Positions 25,533 through 33,446 are shown, numbered from the stretch's first letter. The stretch is 64,000 nucleotides of DNA from Microvirga subterranea (GCF_003350535.1 NZ_QQBB01000003.1:310001-374000); one strand, 5' to 3'. The notes: generated by a model from the letters alone, not told the origin. A program made the numbers and translations.

Positions 25533-26879
25533 ATGGCACGCACCATCGGCACGCTCGGCCGCAACTTCATCGAGGGGACCGGCACGTCCGACCGCCTCTA
25601 CGGCGACGGCACCTCCCTCTCCTCGCGCACGGCCGGGGGCGACCAGCTTCATGGCTATGGCGGGGCCGACTTCCTCTACGGCGACGTCTCGACGCTCGGC
25701 GGCACCGGGCGCGGGGGCGCGGATTCGATCTGGGCCGGGAACGACACCGACACGGCTTATGGGGATGCCGTGACCATGCGCAGCTCCGCCCGCGGCGGCG
25801 CCGACCGGATCTGGGGCGAGCACGGCTACGACACGCTCTACGGCGATGCCCGGACCATGTCGGCCTCCGCCACGGCCGGCGCCGACAGGCTCTATGGCGG
25901 CCATGACGACGACACGCTCTATGGGGATGCGCGCACGATGACCTCGCGCGCTGCCGGCGGCCATGACGAGTTGCACGGAAACCAGGACGACGACACGCTT
26001 TACGGCGACGCCGCCTCCATGGTGAACGAGACCCGCGGCGGCTGGGACAAGCTCTACGGGGACGATGGCCGCGACGTTCTCTTCGGCGACGCCAAGACCC
26101 TGCGGGATTCAGCCATCGGCGGCAACGACTATCTCAATGGCGGGAGTTCCGACGACGTGCTCTCCGGCGACGGGGAAAGCATGTTCGGCTCCACCCTCGG
26201 CGGATCGGACACGCTCTATGGCGGCTCGGGCAACGACAAGATCTATGGCGACGCCTCGACGCTCTACGACAGCGTCCGCGGCGGCGCGGACCTGCTCTAC
26301 GGCCAGGGCGGCGCCAACGTGCTCCATGGCGATGCGCTCACGATGTACGGTTCGTCGGTCGGCGGCAACGACAGCATCTACGGCAGCACCTCGAACGACA
26401 AGCTCTACGGGGATGCGGTCACGCTGAACGACTCGAGTGTCGGCGGGCACGATTATCTCAGCGGCGGCTCCGGCGATGACGTGATCTACGGCGATGCGCA
26501 AATCACCGGGCCCAATGCGGGCTACGGCAACGACAGCCTGTGGGGCGGCTCCGGCAACGACCGGCTCATCGGCGACTCGGCCTATGGCGGCACGGGCGCG
26601 GACTACCTCAACGGCGGCGCAGGCAACGACACCCTCGACGGTGGCGGCGGCCGAGACATCTTCGGCTTCGACTACGCGTCGGGCCGGGATACGGTGCAGT
26701 ACTTCCGTTCCGGCGAGGATCAGCTCGACCTGCGCGCCTGGCGCTTCGCCTCGTTCGATAACGTCTCGTTGAGCCAGCGCACAGGCTACACGCTCCTCAC
26801 GCTCTCCGGCACGAGCCATTATATCAAGCTGGAGAACGTGCAGAAGGCGAGCCTTACGGCGGCTGATTTCATTCTGTGA
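25533..26879 (+). CDS. RTX-like repeat protein with 27-residue super-repeats
   Basis: A 448-residue protein made almost wholly of repeats. The unit is 27 residues, e.g. LYGDARTMSASATAGADRLY followed by GGHDDDT, where two RTX-like turns (LYGD..., D.LYG..) alternate with a Ser/Ala-rich turn. About twelve units run from residue 20 to about 345, then classic nonapeptides (GGAGNDTLDGGGG) and a C-terminal region ending SLTAADFIL. The likely fold is a calcium-binding beta-roll exported by a type I system. No signal peptide or enzyme domain is visible. It is divergent from the larger RTX gene. A structural or matrix role is inferred. Confidence 0.88.
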   Translation: MARTIGTLGRNFIEGTGTSDRLYGDGTSLSSRTAGGDQLHGYGGADFLYGDVSTLGGTGRGGADSIWAGNDTDTAYGDAVTMRSSARGGADRIWGEHGYDTLYGDARTMSASATAGADRLYGGHDDDTLYGDARTMTSRAAGGHDELHGNQDDDTLYGDAASMVNETRGGWDKLYGDDGRDVLFGDAKTLRDSAIGGNDYLNGGSSDDVLSGDGESMFGSTLGGSDTLYGGSGNDKIYGDASTLYDSVRGGADLLYGQGGANVLHGDALTMYGSSVGGNDSIYGSTSNDKLYGDAVTLNDSSVGGHDYLSGGSGDDVIYGDAQITGPNAGYGNDSLWGGSGNDRLIGDSAYGGTGADYLNGGAGNDTLDGGGGRDIFGFDYASGRDTVQYFRSGEDQLDLRAWRFASFDNVSLSQRTGYTLLTLSGTSHYIKLENVQKASLTAADFIL

Positions 26880-26887
26880 CACCCCAA

Positions 26888-26910
26888 GGGGCCGGATCGG
26901 ATCCGGCCCC
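26888..26910 (+). terminator. Hairpin after the 27-residue-repeat RTX gene
   Basis: GGGGCCGGATC-G-GATCCGGCCCC, an almost perfect palindrome 8 bp beyond the stop codon. It has no T tract, so it may be a weak terminator or an RNA-stabilising stem. Confidence 0.5.
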
Positions 26911-27034
26911 TGTCCCGTGACGAAGACGTCGAAGCGGCAGGCTTCGATCCTCTGCCCGGAGCTTCGTGCCGCAGATGGACCTAATCCCAGGATTTGGCGT
27001 AATCTCCCGGCCCGAGCGTCATACGGAACCGGCG

Positions 27035-27337
27035 ATGAAACGACATCTTTTGGCTCTTGCGGTCTTCGGCCTCGCGGCGACGGGTCAGGCAAGCGCGGCT
27101 CCGCGCGAGAAGCCCGCCTCGTCCTGCCCGCCGGGCTTCGCGGCTCTCGAGAACTCCAATACCTGCGTGCGCATCAGCGGCCGCGTGCGGGCGGATGCCC
27201 TTGTCGGGTCGCCCCGCTCCCGCGTCTTCGACAGTTTCGAGACGCGCGCCAGCGGGCGTGTCCAGCTCGATGTGAGAACGCGGACGGAATACGGCCCCCT
27301 TCGGGCCGTGATCCGCGCCGAGGGCGTCGGCCGGTAG
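27035..27337 (+). CDS. Short porin-like exported protein
   Basis: A 100-residue protein with a clear signal peptide (MKRHLLALAVFGLAATGQAS, then AAP). The mature part has SCPPGFAALENSNTCVRISG followed by a beta-strand pattern and VQLDVRTRTEYGPLRAVIR. This matches the N-terminus of alphaproteobacterial porins (Porin_2 family, with the paired Cys and CxRISGRVR motif), but those are around 400 residues. It is either a porin remnant or a genuine mini-protein with a few strands. The ORF ends cleanly with a stop and has no frameshifted continuation visible downstream. Confidence 0.75.
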   Translation: MKRHLLALAVFGLAATGQASAAPREKPASSCPPGFAALENSNTCVRISGRVRADALVGSPRSRVFDSFETRASGRVQLDVRTRTEYGPLRAVIRAEGVGR

Positions 27338-27433
27338 CCGGGCGCGCACCATCCCTTTGACACCGCCGTGCGATCTGCCAAGTTTGGTCTGCCCCTGCCC
27401 CAAGGGAAAAGCCCTCTCGACGACGGACCGATC

Positions 27434-28369
27434 ATGATGAAGACCCTGCCCCCGCTGCGCACCGGACGTCCCCGCGCCGAACATGGCCATGTCCGCCCGG
27501 TCGAGGATGTGGAGATCCCCTTCGGGATCATCGAAGGGGCGGAGCCCGGCCCGTGCCTGCTCGTCACCGCAGGCGTCCACGGCTCCGAGTACTGCTCGAT
27601 CGAGGCCGCCACCCGGCTCCTGCAGACGGAGCCCGAGCAGATCAAGGGAACGCTCCTGGTCCTGCCGATCCTCAACGTCCAGGGTTTCCGCAAGCGCAGC
27701 ATCTACGTCATGCCGGAGGACGGGAAGAACCTGAACCGCATGTTCCCCGGCCGGGAAGAGGGCAGCGTGAGCGAGCGCCTGGCCCACTGGCTCGTCACCA
27801 AGGTCTATCCGCAGGTCGATGCCTATCTCGACCTGCACGGAGGCGATCTCGACGAGAGCCTCGCGCCCTTCACGCTCTACCCGAAGGACTGCGCCAAGTC
27901 TCGGGAGCTTGCGCGCATCTTCGGCCTGCCCATCGCGGTGGCCGCTGGCGGCGAAGGCTACACGATCAACGCCGCCTACAAGGTCGGCGTGCCGAGCCTC
28001 CTGCCGGAGGTCAGCGGCAACGGACTCTGGGGCGAGGATACGGTCGGCCAGATGATGGCCGGCATCGAGCGCGTGATGTGCCATCTCGGCATGGTCGCCG
28101 GGCCGGTGCAGCCCGCCCCACAGCTTTCTCCGGAGTTCGTCACCATGTGGGTGCCGACCGCGCCGGTCGACGGCATGTGGTACCCGGCCAAGGACCTCAC
28201 GGAAGTCGTCTGCGTCGGAGACGAACTCGGCGAGATCAGGGACGTGTTCGGCACCGTCCTGGCGAGCGTCCGCTCCGAGAAGGAAGGCTTCGTCCTCTAC
28301 CGCCTCACGAGCCTTGCGGTGAACAAGGGCGAGGCGCTCCTCGGCGTCGGGTCGCCTCTCGTGGAGTAA
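27434..28369 (+). CDS. Succinylglutamate desuccinylase/aspartoacylase family protein
   Basis: A 311-residue zinc-dependent deacylase of the AstE/AspA family (M14-like fold). The metal-binding motif is TAGVHGSEYCSIEA, with the third ligand in YLDLHGGDL; the NVQGFRKRSIYVMPEDGKNL and LNRMFPG segments are family-typical. No signal peptide. The start is uncertain between ATG 27434 and 27437; the upstream frame extension to 27368 looks non-coding. Substrate cannot be assigned from sequence; N-acyl amino acids are likely. Confidence 0.88.
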   Translation: MMKTLPPLRTGRPRAEHGHVRPVEDVEIPFGIIEGAEPGPCLLVTAGVHGSEYCSIEAATRLLQTEPEQIKGTLLVLPILNVQGFRKRSIYVMPEDGKNLNRMFPGREEGSVSERLAHWLVTKVYPQVDAYLDLHGGDLDESLAPFTLYPKDCAKSRELARIFGLPIAVAAGGEGYTINAAYKVGVPSLLPEVSGNGLWGEDTVGQMMAGIERVMCHLGMVAGPVQPAPQLSPEFVTMWVPTAPVDGMWYPAKDLTEVVCVGDELGEIRDVFGTVLASVRSEKEGFVLYRLTSLAVNKGEALLGVGSPLVE

Positions 28370-28389
28370 CCGAAGAAGGGGTTCACCCT

Positions 28390-28419
28390 CTTGAAATTCG
28401 CGCCCGCCGTCACCACATG
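28390..28419 (+). promoter_or_regulatory. Possible heat-shock sigma promoter before hsp20
   Basis: CTTGAAA at 28390 resembles a sigma-32 -35 element. A CACCACAT-like sequence at 28411 could serve as the -10 after a spacer of about 14 bases. The fit is imperfect; location before a heat-shock gene supports it. Distance and sequence would need transcript mapping to confirm. Confidence 0.35.
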
Positions 28420-28514
28420 GAAGGTGCCAAGGCTCTTACGAGATTGGCAAGGCGGGCGCCGGAGGGTGTCCGGCGCTCTCAGATCCATGTTGCTCTATGG
28501 AGGATATGGCGATG
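28400..28514 (+). promoter_or_regulatory. ROSE-like RNA thermometer in the hsp20 leader
   Basis: The leader can fold into several hairpins: TGCCAA/TTGGCA (28425-28430 with 28444-28449), GCGCCGGA/TCCGGCGC (28456-28476), and a final one where UCCAU (28484-28488) pairs with AUGGA (28497-28501). The last loop contains UUGCU (28490-28494), opposite the Shine-Dalgarno GGAGGA (28499-28504). UUGCU facing the SD is the hallmark of ROSE elements, which block translation of rhizobial small heat-shock genes at low temperature. GCGCCCGCC at 28400-28408 can also pair with GGCGGGCGC at 28451-28459 as an alternative fold. Confidence 0.72.
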
Positions 28515-28976
28515 AGAACCTTCGACTTTTCCCCCCTTTATCGTTCGACCGTCGGCTTCGACCGCCTCTTCGACATGATCGACCAGACGGCGCGCGTCGA
28601 GCCCCTGCCCAACTGGCCGCCCTACAACGTCGAGAAGAGCGGCGAGGACCAGTACCGCATCACCATGGCGGTGGCGGGTTTCGGGACTGACGAGATCGAG
28701 ATCACCCAGAAAGAGAACTTGCTGCTGGTCTCGGGCCAGAAGCACGCGGAGCAGGAGAACACGCAGTTCCTGCATCGCGGCATTGCGACCCGCGCGTTCA
28801 AGCAGACGTTCAGCCTAGCGGATTACGTGAACGTCAAGGCTGCTCATCTCGAGAACGGCCTGCTGACGATCGATCTCGAACGCGAAGTGCCCGAGGAGCT
28901 GAAGCCGCGGCGCATCCAGATCGCGACCGCCGGCCAGGCTGGCCCGAAGGTGATCGAGCACGACAAGGCGGCTTAA
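28512..28976 (+). CDS. Small heat-shock protein, IbpA type (Hsp20)
   Basis: A 154-residue alpha-crystallin family chaperone that holds unfolding proteins for DnaK/ClpB. It starts MRTFDFSPLYRSTVGFDRLF, the canonical N-terminus of rhizobial class A small heat-shock proteins. The crystallin domain runs from about residue 37 (YNVEKSGEDQYRITMAVAGF) to 128, with VKAAHLENGLLTIDLEREVP. ATG 28512 lies 8 bases after GGAGG, which fits the thermometer structure; ATG 28497 overlaps it. The next gene downstream is a second Hsp20. The leader indicates temperature control of translation. Confidence 0.95.
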   Translation: MRTFDFSPLYRSTVGFDRLFDMIDQTARVEPLPNWPPYNVEKSGEDQYRITMAVAGFGTDEIEITQKENLLLVSGQKHAEQENTQFLHRGIATRAFKQTFSLADYVNVKAAHLENGLLTIDLEREVPEELKPRRIQIATAGQAGPKVIEHDKAA

Positions 28977-28997
28977 GGCCCATTTTGAACATGGAGC

Positions 28998-29020
28998 GGC
29001 GCCGGCGCATGGCCGGCGCC
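28998..29020 (+). terminator. Hairpin between the two hsp20 genes
   Basis: GGCGCCGGC and GCCGGCGCC form a perfect 9-bp stem with a 5-base loop, followed by CTTGTCCTGG. This is 21 bp after the first hsp20 stop. A weak terminator or processing stem; no long T tract. Confidence 0.5.
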
Positions 29021-29079
29021 TTGTCCTGGCGCATGTCCGCCGGGCATTCGGCCCTCAGAGAAGGAAGGAGGAAAACACC

Positions 29080-29589
29080 ATGAATATGCGCGATCTCATC
29101 CCATGGGGTCGCAATCAGCAGACCCCGAGCCGCTATCGCGAGGAGGGCGATCCTTTCATGACCCTGCATCGCGAGATGAACAGGCTCTTTGACGATATCT
29201 TCCGCGGCTTCGATGTCGCCCCCTTCGGCGGCTCCGGCCGCATGGGACGCTGGCCCAGCGTCGAGGTGGTCGAGACCGACCAGGACGTCCGCGTCTCTGC
29301 CGAACTGCCGGGCCTCGACGAGAAGGATGTCGAGGTTCTGATGAACGACGGCATGCTCACCATCCGGGGCGAGAAGCGCTCCGAGACCGACGACAAGGAG
29401 CATGCCTTCAGCGAGCGCTACTACGGGCATTTCGAGCGCCGAATCCCGCTCGCTTGGGACGTGGAGGACGACAAGGTCGAGGCCACGTTCAAGAACGGCG
29501 TGCTGACGGTGACGATGCCGAAATCGGCCCAGTCGCGGGCCGATGTGAAACGCATCGCCATCAACAAGTCGGAAGAAACCAAGCACTAA
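29080..29589 (+). CDS. Small heat-shock protein (Hsp20), second copy
   Basis: A 169-residue Hsp20 of the class resembling Hsp17/HspC rather than IbpA: N-terminus MNMRDLIPWGRNQQTPSRYR, crystallin domain from about residue 62 (PSVEVVETDQDVRVSAELPG) through ERRIPLAWDVEDDKVEATFK to VLTVTMPK. It is 31% or so shorter in similarity to the first copy than tandem duplicates would be, judged by eye, so it is likely an old paralogue. A strong GGAAGGAGG stands before ATG 29080, with no ROSE-like UUGCU motif, so its regulation probably differs. Confidence 0.93.
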   Translation: MNMRDLIPWGRNQQTPSRYREEGDPFMTLHREMNRLFDDIFRGFDVAPFGGSGRMGRWPSVEVVETDQDVRVSAELPGLDEKDVEVLMNDGMLTIRGEKRSETDDKEHAFSERYYGHFERRIPLAWDVEDDKVEATFKNGVLTVTMPKSAQSRADVKRIAINKSEETKH

Positions 29590-29661
29590 GCCTAAGCACG
29601 CGCGGCAGCCCCGGAGGTCGAGCCGTCCGGGGCTGACCTGCGCCAGTCGACGGAGGACGAC

Positions 29662-30024
29662 ATGGAACAGATCGGCCGCAAGACCTCCACCAAGCCGACG
29701 GGCTGCGCCCTTCTCGGCGATCATGCCGGCCGGGCCTTTCTCGACGCCCTGCTGGATCCGGCTTCGGTGTTCCGGTCTCCCGCCGATGTTGCGGAGCATC
29801 CGGGCTTCACCGACGAGGAGAAGCGCACCATCCTGCTGTCCTGGGTTCGCGACGAGCTGGTGGTCGAGCAGGTCGCCCGGCAGGCTGATCCGGATCTTGG
29901 AGCACGATCCCGGATCGACGCGGTCATCGAAGCGCTCTCTCATTTCGACCCCTGCGCAGCCGGCGAGTACCTGTCCGCGGTGACCAAGCTAAGGACAGGC
30001 CGGATGCGCCGACGGTCCAGTTGA
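29662..30024 (+). CDS. Hypothetical protein downstream of hsp20 pair
   Basis: A 120-residue protein with a helical N-terminal half (HAGRAFLDALLDPASVFRSP, then DVAEHPGFTDEEKRTILLSW) and an Arg-rich tail. No signal peptide or membrane segment. The phrase EHPGFTDEEKRTILLSWVRDE looks like a conserved helical repeat, but I do not recognise a family. CGGAGGACGAC before ATG 29662 is a good ribosome-binding site. It follows two hsp20 genes and precedes DUF2231 on the same strand, suggesting a stress-linked group. Confidence 0.65.
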   Translation: MEQIGRKTSTKPTGCALLGDHAGRAFLDALLDPASVFRSPADVAEHPGFTDEEKRTILLSWVRDELVVEQVARQADPDLGARSRIDAVIEALSHFDPCAAGEYLSAVTKLRTGRMRRRSS

Positions 30025-30123
30025 GGCGGACCGGCTCATGGCCTCCGAACGGCGCTGCTCCGGGGCGAATGGAACGAAGGCAGGAACGCGGCATTCTCCC
30101 ATACGCCATGAATGGAGGTTTCC

Positions 30124-30675
30124 ATGGGCCGGTACCATCGGCATGGGGTCGAGAGCTCGGCGACGATCGCCGGCCATCCGCTCCATCACATGCTCGTCGT
30201 CTTCCCGATCGCATTCCTGATCGGGGCCTTTGCGACGGATATCGCATTCCGCAGCACGGCGGATACGTTCTGGGCGCGAGCCTCCTATTGGCTCCTTTTG
30301 TCCGGCGTCGTGACGGCGCTCGTCGCCGCCCTGCCCGGCTTCGTCGATTTCCTCAGCATCGACCGGGTGCGCAACATCTGGGTGTCGTGGACCCACATGA
30401 TCGCCAACTTGGTCGTGGTGGCCATCGCGGCCGCCAATCTGTGGCTGCGCTGGGACGACCCGGCAGCCGGCGCTCAGGGCTGGGGCCTCGCCCTTTCGGG
30501 TCTGACGACCGCCCTTCTGCTGTTCAGCGGATGGCTCGGCGGCGAGCTCGCCTATCGCTATGGGATCGGCTCCATTCCGGACGAAAGCCCGGAGGTCGAG
30601 CAGTTCCACGTGGAGGTCGACCGTCGCCCCACCGAAGCGACCGGCACCGACCGTTCCACGGCCCGCCGCTTCTGA
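30124..30675 (+). CDS. DUF2231 family membrane protein
   Basis: A 183-residue membrane protein with four hydrophobic segments, starting near AGHPLHHMLVVFPIAFLIGA, the DUF2231 signature in which conserved His residues flank the first helix. Further segments include YWLLLSGVVTALVAALPGFV, a His in SWTHMIANLVV, and LALSGLTTALLLFSGWLGGE. A soluble acidic tail follows. His residues at membrane faces suggest a heme or metal site, but function is not established. ATG 30124 has GGAGG five bases upstream; ATG 30112 overlaps it. The end converges on the lrp-family gene. Confidence 0.85.
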   Translation: MGRYHRHGVESSATIAGHPLHHMLVVFPIAFLIGAFATDIAFRSTADTFWARASYWLLLSGVVTALVAALPGFVDFLSIDRVRNIWVSWTHMIANLVVVAIAAANLWLRWDDPAAGAQGWGLALSGLTTALLLFSGWLGGELAYRYGIGSIPDESPEVEQFHVEVDRRPTEATGTDRSTARRF

Positions 30676-30693
30676 CCGTCGGGGAATTCGTCA

Positions 30694-31215
30694 TCAGTCG
30701 CAATCGCCGACGGCCGCCTCCCGGCCGCCGGCTCCACGCTTCAGATGGGTCAGCGGCAGGGCCGCATCCGACTTGACGGGCGTCAGGGCGAAATTGGAGC
30801 GGATGTCTCCGATCATCGGCAGGGTCAGGAGCTTCTCGGTCAGCAGACGCTCATAGGCCTTCAGGTTCGTCACCACGATCTCGGCGATGAAATCGGCCGT
30901 GCCGGAGACCATGTGGCACGACACCACCTCAGGCAGCGCCGCCAGGGCCTCCTGCAAGGCCTTGGCGTTGTCCCGCGAGTGCTTCTCCACCTTGATCTCG
31001 ACGAAGACCGTCAACCCGAGCCCGACCGAGTCCCGGTCGAGCACGGCCCGGTAGGTGCGGATGAAGCCGTCACGCTCCAAGCGCCGGACTCGTCGCAGGC
31101 ATGGTGACGGCGACAGCCCGACCTGGTCCGCCAGCTCGTTGTTGGTCAGCCGGCCGTCCGCCTGCAGCGCGCTCAGGATCTTCAGGTCGATGGCATCGAG
31201 ATTGATGTAAGGCAT
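30694..31215 (-). CDS. Lrp/AsnC-family transcriptional regulator
   Basis: A 173-residue regulator with the standard layout: N-terminal helix-turn-helix (LKILSALQADGRLTNNELAD, then QVGLSPSPCLRRVRRLE), a linker, and a C-terminal amino-acid-binding RAM domain with VFVEIKVEKHS and VSCHMVSGTADFIAEIVV. ATG 31215 (MPYINLDAIDLKIL) is a normal start. It diverges from a DMT-family exporter at 31342, a typical pairing for amino-acid-responsive control of an exporter, inferred from position only. Confidence 0.93.
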   Translation of the reverse strand: MPYINLDAIDLKILSALQADGRLTNNELADQVGLSPSPCLRRVRRLERDGFIRTYRAVLDRDSVGLGLTVFVEIKVEKHSRDNAKALQEALAALPEVVSCHMVSGTADFIAEIVVTNLKAYERLLTEKLLTLPMIGDIRSNFALTPVKSDAALPLTHLKRGAGGREAAVGDCD

Positions 31216-31341
31216 CGGATCCCCGCGAAAGCGATTTCACGCAATTTTCTGCCAAGATCAGAGCACAGGAGGGCTCGACTTCGCAAGGACATGCCCCGGT
31301 CCGATAGGCGATGCTACGATTTCCCCATACGGAGCCTTTCG

Positions 31342-32265
31342 ATGTCCGAACTCGTCCATTCCGTCGCCCCTCCTGCCGCACGCAGCCGGGAGGCCCTGCT
31401 CGGCTGGGCCGCCGCGCTCGCCACCGTCACCATCTGGGCGGTCTGGATGATTGCCACCCGGCACGCGGTGACGCACGACCTCCCGCCGGCGACGGTCGGG
31501 CTGTTGCGTTTCGCCGTCCCGGCGCTTGCGCTCGCACCGGTCGTGTGGCGCAAAGGTTTGTTCCCGAAAGGCCTCTCGCCCCTCGCCGGGATCGGTCTGC
31601 TCGGCTCGGGCGCTCCGTTCTTCCTGGTGGTCGCGTACGGCATGCAATCCGCGCCGGCCGCAGAGATCGGACCGCTTCTGCCGGGCACGATGCCGCTCTT
31701 CGTGGCGCTGATCGGCTGGGCGGTGTTCGGCGAGACCGTCGCACGGCTGCGTCTTGCCGGGTTCGCTCTCATCCTGATCGGCGTCGTCTGCATCGGCGGG
31801 CTCGGCCTGCTCCATCCCGAGGGCGGCGCCTGGCGCGGTCATCTGCTCCTGCTCGGCGGCGCATGCCTGTGGGGCATCTACACCCATGCCTATCGCCGCA
31901 GCGGCCTCTCGGCCCTTCACGCAGCCGCCCTCGTGGGCACGTGGTCTGCGATGCTGCTGGCTCCGTTCGGAGCAGCGACGGTGATCGATCTCCTGCGCGG
32001 GGGACTCGCCGGCCCTGTGCTCCTGCAGGCTTTTCTGCAAGGCCTGATGTCAGGGGTGATCGGAATTGTGCTCTATGGCTTTGCCATCGACCGGCTCGGC
32101 CCGTCCCGTGCGGCCGTGGTGTCGCCGCTGGGGCCGGTCCTCGCTACCATGATCGCCGTGCCGGTGCTGGGAGAGGTCCCGGCGCCGCCCGCCCTCTTCG
32201 GCCTCGCAGCCGCGAGTGTGGGCGTTCTTCTGGCGAGCGGCGCCTTCGGTCGCGCCCGCCCCTGA
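31342..32265 (+). CDS. EamA/DMT-family transporter
   Basis: A 307-residue membrane protein with about ten hydrophobic segments and the two tandem EamA units typical of the drug/metabolite transporter superfamily, seen for example in LLGWAAALATVTIWAVWMIA and, in the second half, LLLLGGACLWGIYTHAY. The GPSRAAVVSPLGPVLATMIA motif near the C-terminus is family-typical. ATG 31342 (MSELVHS) was chosen; ACGGAG lies upstream. It diverges from the Lrp-type regulator, so an amino acid or related metabolite is the likely substrate. Confidence 0.9.
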   Translation: MSELVHSVAPPAARSREALLGWAAALATVTIWAVWMIATRHAVTHDLPPATVGLLRFAVPALALAPVVWRKGLFPKGLSPLAGIGLLGSGAPFFLVVAYGMQSAPAAEIGPLLPGTMPLFVALIGWAVFGETVARLRLAGFALILIGVVCIGGLGLLHPEGGAWRGHLLLLGGACLWGIYTHAYRRSGLSALHAAALVGTWSAMLLAPFGAATVIDLLRGGLAGPVLLQAFLQGLMSGVIGIVLYGFAIDRLGPSRAAVVSPLGPVLATMIAVPVLGEVPAPPALFGLAAASVGVLLASGAFGRARP

Positions 32266-32358
32266 TCCCGGAACATTCCTTTAAGGCCTGTCGTTGGCCT
32301 GTGAGGCATCGAGCCCGGGATTGGCCCGCCTCATCATCCAAAAACAACGGAGGCTACC

Positions 32359-32778
32359 ATGCACGCACAGGAGATGATCAGCACGCATCCGCACGTGAAG
32401 GGCAGCACCAACGACGCTCTGGTCCGCTGCATCGAGGAATGCTTCGACTGCGCCCAGGTCTGCACGTCCTGCGCCGATGCATGCCTCGGGGAATCCATGG
32501 TGCAGCAGCTGGCCCAGTGCATCCGCCTCAACATGGACTGCGCCGACGTGTGTAGTGCGACCGGCATGGTGGCGACGCGCCGGACCGGCTCGAACGAGGA
32601 GGTCATCCGGCTCATGCTCGAGGCCTGCATGACCGCGTGCCGCCTCTGCGGCCAGGAATGCGAGCGCCACGCCGGCATGCACGAGCATTGCCGTATCTGC
32701 GCGGATGCCTGCCGCCGGTGCGAGCAGGCCTGTCAGCAGGCAATGGGCAGCATTGGCGGCATGGGCGCTCGCCACTGA
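32359..32778 (+). CDS. Four-helix-bundle copper-storage-like protein (Csp/DUF326)
   Basis: A 139-residue Cys-rich protein with 18 Cys, mostly in CxxxC pairs along helices: RCIEECFDCAQVCTSC, LEACMTACRLCGQEC, HCRICADACRRCEQAC. This matches the four-helix-bundle copper storage family (Csp), in which Cys lining the bundle core bind many Cu(I) ions. No signal peptide, so it is the cytosolic Csp3-like type. AACGGAGG precedes ATG 32359. It is flanked by a DMT transporter and an unrelated membrane protein; no copper exporter is in view. Confidence 0.9.
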   Translation: MHAQEMISTHPHVKGSTNDALVRCIEECFDCAQVCTSCADACLGESMVQQLAQCIRLNMDCADVCSATGMVATRRTGSNEEVIRLMLEACMTACRLCGQECERHAGMHEHCRICADACRRCEQACQQAMGSIGGMGARH

Positions 32779-32783
32779 GGCAG

Positions 32784-32806
32784 GAGGGCCGGGACATCCG
32801 GCCCTC
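32784..32806 (+). terminator. Terminator after the copper-storage gene
   Basis: Stem GAGGGCCGG/CCGGCCCTC with a 5-base loop, followed by TTCCGTTCTGG. It lies 6 bp after the stop codon. Confidence 0.65.
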
Positions 32807-32818
32807 TTCCGTTCTGGA

Positions 32819-33346
32819 TCATCGATAGGCGCCGACAGGCTGAGCCGGCAGGTGGGTGCGCTGGATCCCCAGGAGCACGAGGCCGATCAGCGGCAGGAAG
32901 ATGTCGGTGTAGAAGATCACGCCCGCATTGCCTGGAGCGTAGTTGTGCGCCTCCACCATCTGCATGGCGTGGCCGACCGCCGCTCCCCAGAGAAAGCAGG
33001 CCGGCCCGACGATGGCCGCGAGCCGCAAGCCGAAGCTTCCCTTGAAGGCCAGGAATCCGACCACCGCGAAGCCCAGGCTGGCGAAGCCGACCTCCTTCTG
33101 GAACGGGCTTGTCTGCCAGCCGATGAACGAGGCGGCCATCTCCGAGAAGAAGACGTGCATGACGAAGTTGTAGAGGAAGCTGACCCCAATCGAGAAGAAC
33201 AGAAACCACGACAGCAGCGCCTCGACGGCGAGATCCCTATCCCAGGGCCGAGGATGGCGCAGGAGCGCAATGAGGGATGCGATAAGCCCGACGACGAAGA
33301 GCGTCAGCGTGAAGTTGCTGAACAGAAACGTGATGACCTGCTGCAT
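32819..33346 (-). CDS. Membrane protein of unknown function (DUF6790-like)
   Basis: A 175-residue protein with about five hydrophobic segments (LFSNFTLTLFVVGLIASLIA, SWFLFFSIGVSFLYNFVMHV and others). The segment FIGWQTSPFQKEVGFASLGF and the final GNAGVIFYTDIFLPLIGLVL are characteristic of a small family annotated DUF6790, as I recall it. Function not known. The gene stands alone on the minus strand, converging on the copper-storage gene. Confidence 0.7.
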   Translation of the reverse strand: MQQVITFLFSNFTLTLFVVGLIASLIALLRHPRPWDRDLAVEALLSWFLFFSIGVSFLYNFVMHVFFSEMAASFIGWQTSPFQKEVGFASLGFAVVGFLAFKGSFGLRLAAIVGPACFLWGAAVGHAMQMVEAHNYAPGNAGVIFYTDIFLPLIGLVLLGIQRTHLPAQPVGAYR

Positions 33347-33446
33347 GCGGCGCCCCCCGGCTGCGCGTCCTTGTCGGCCAGGACTTTGACCTCTCCGGGA
33401 AGTTCGCGCAACGCGGGAGGGAGATTATCCTTACCCACACAGAACG

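Noticed and set aside
25533..26879. 81-bp periodic coding repeats as a CRISPR or satellite
   Set aside because: The period reflects a 27-residue protein repeat with degenerate DNA; no unique spacers.
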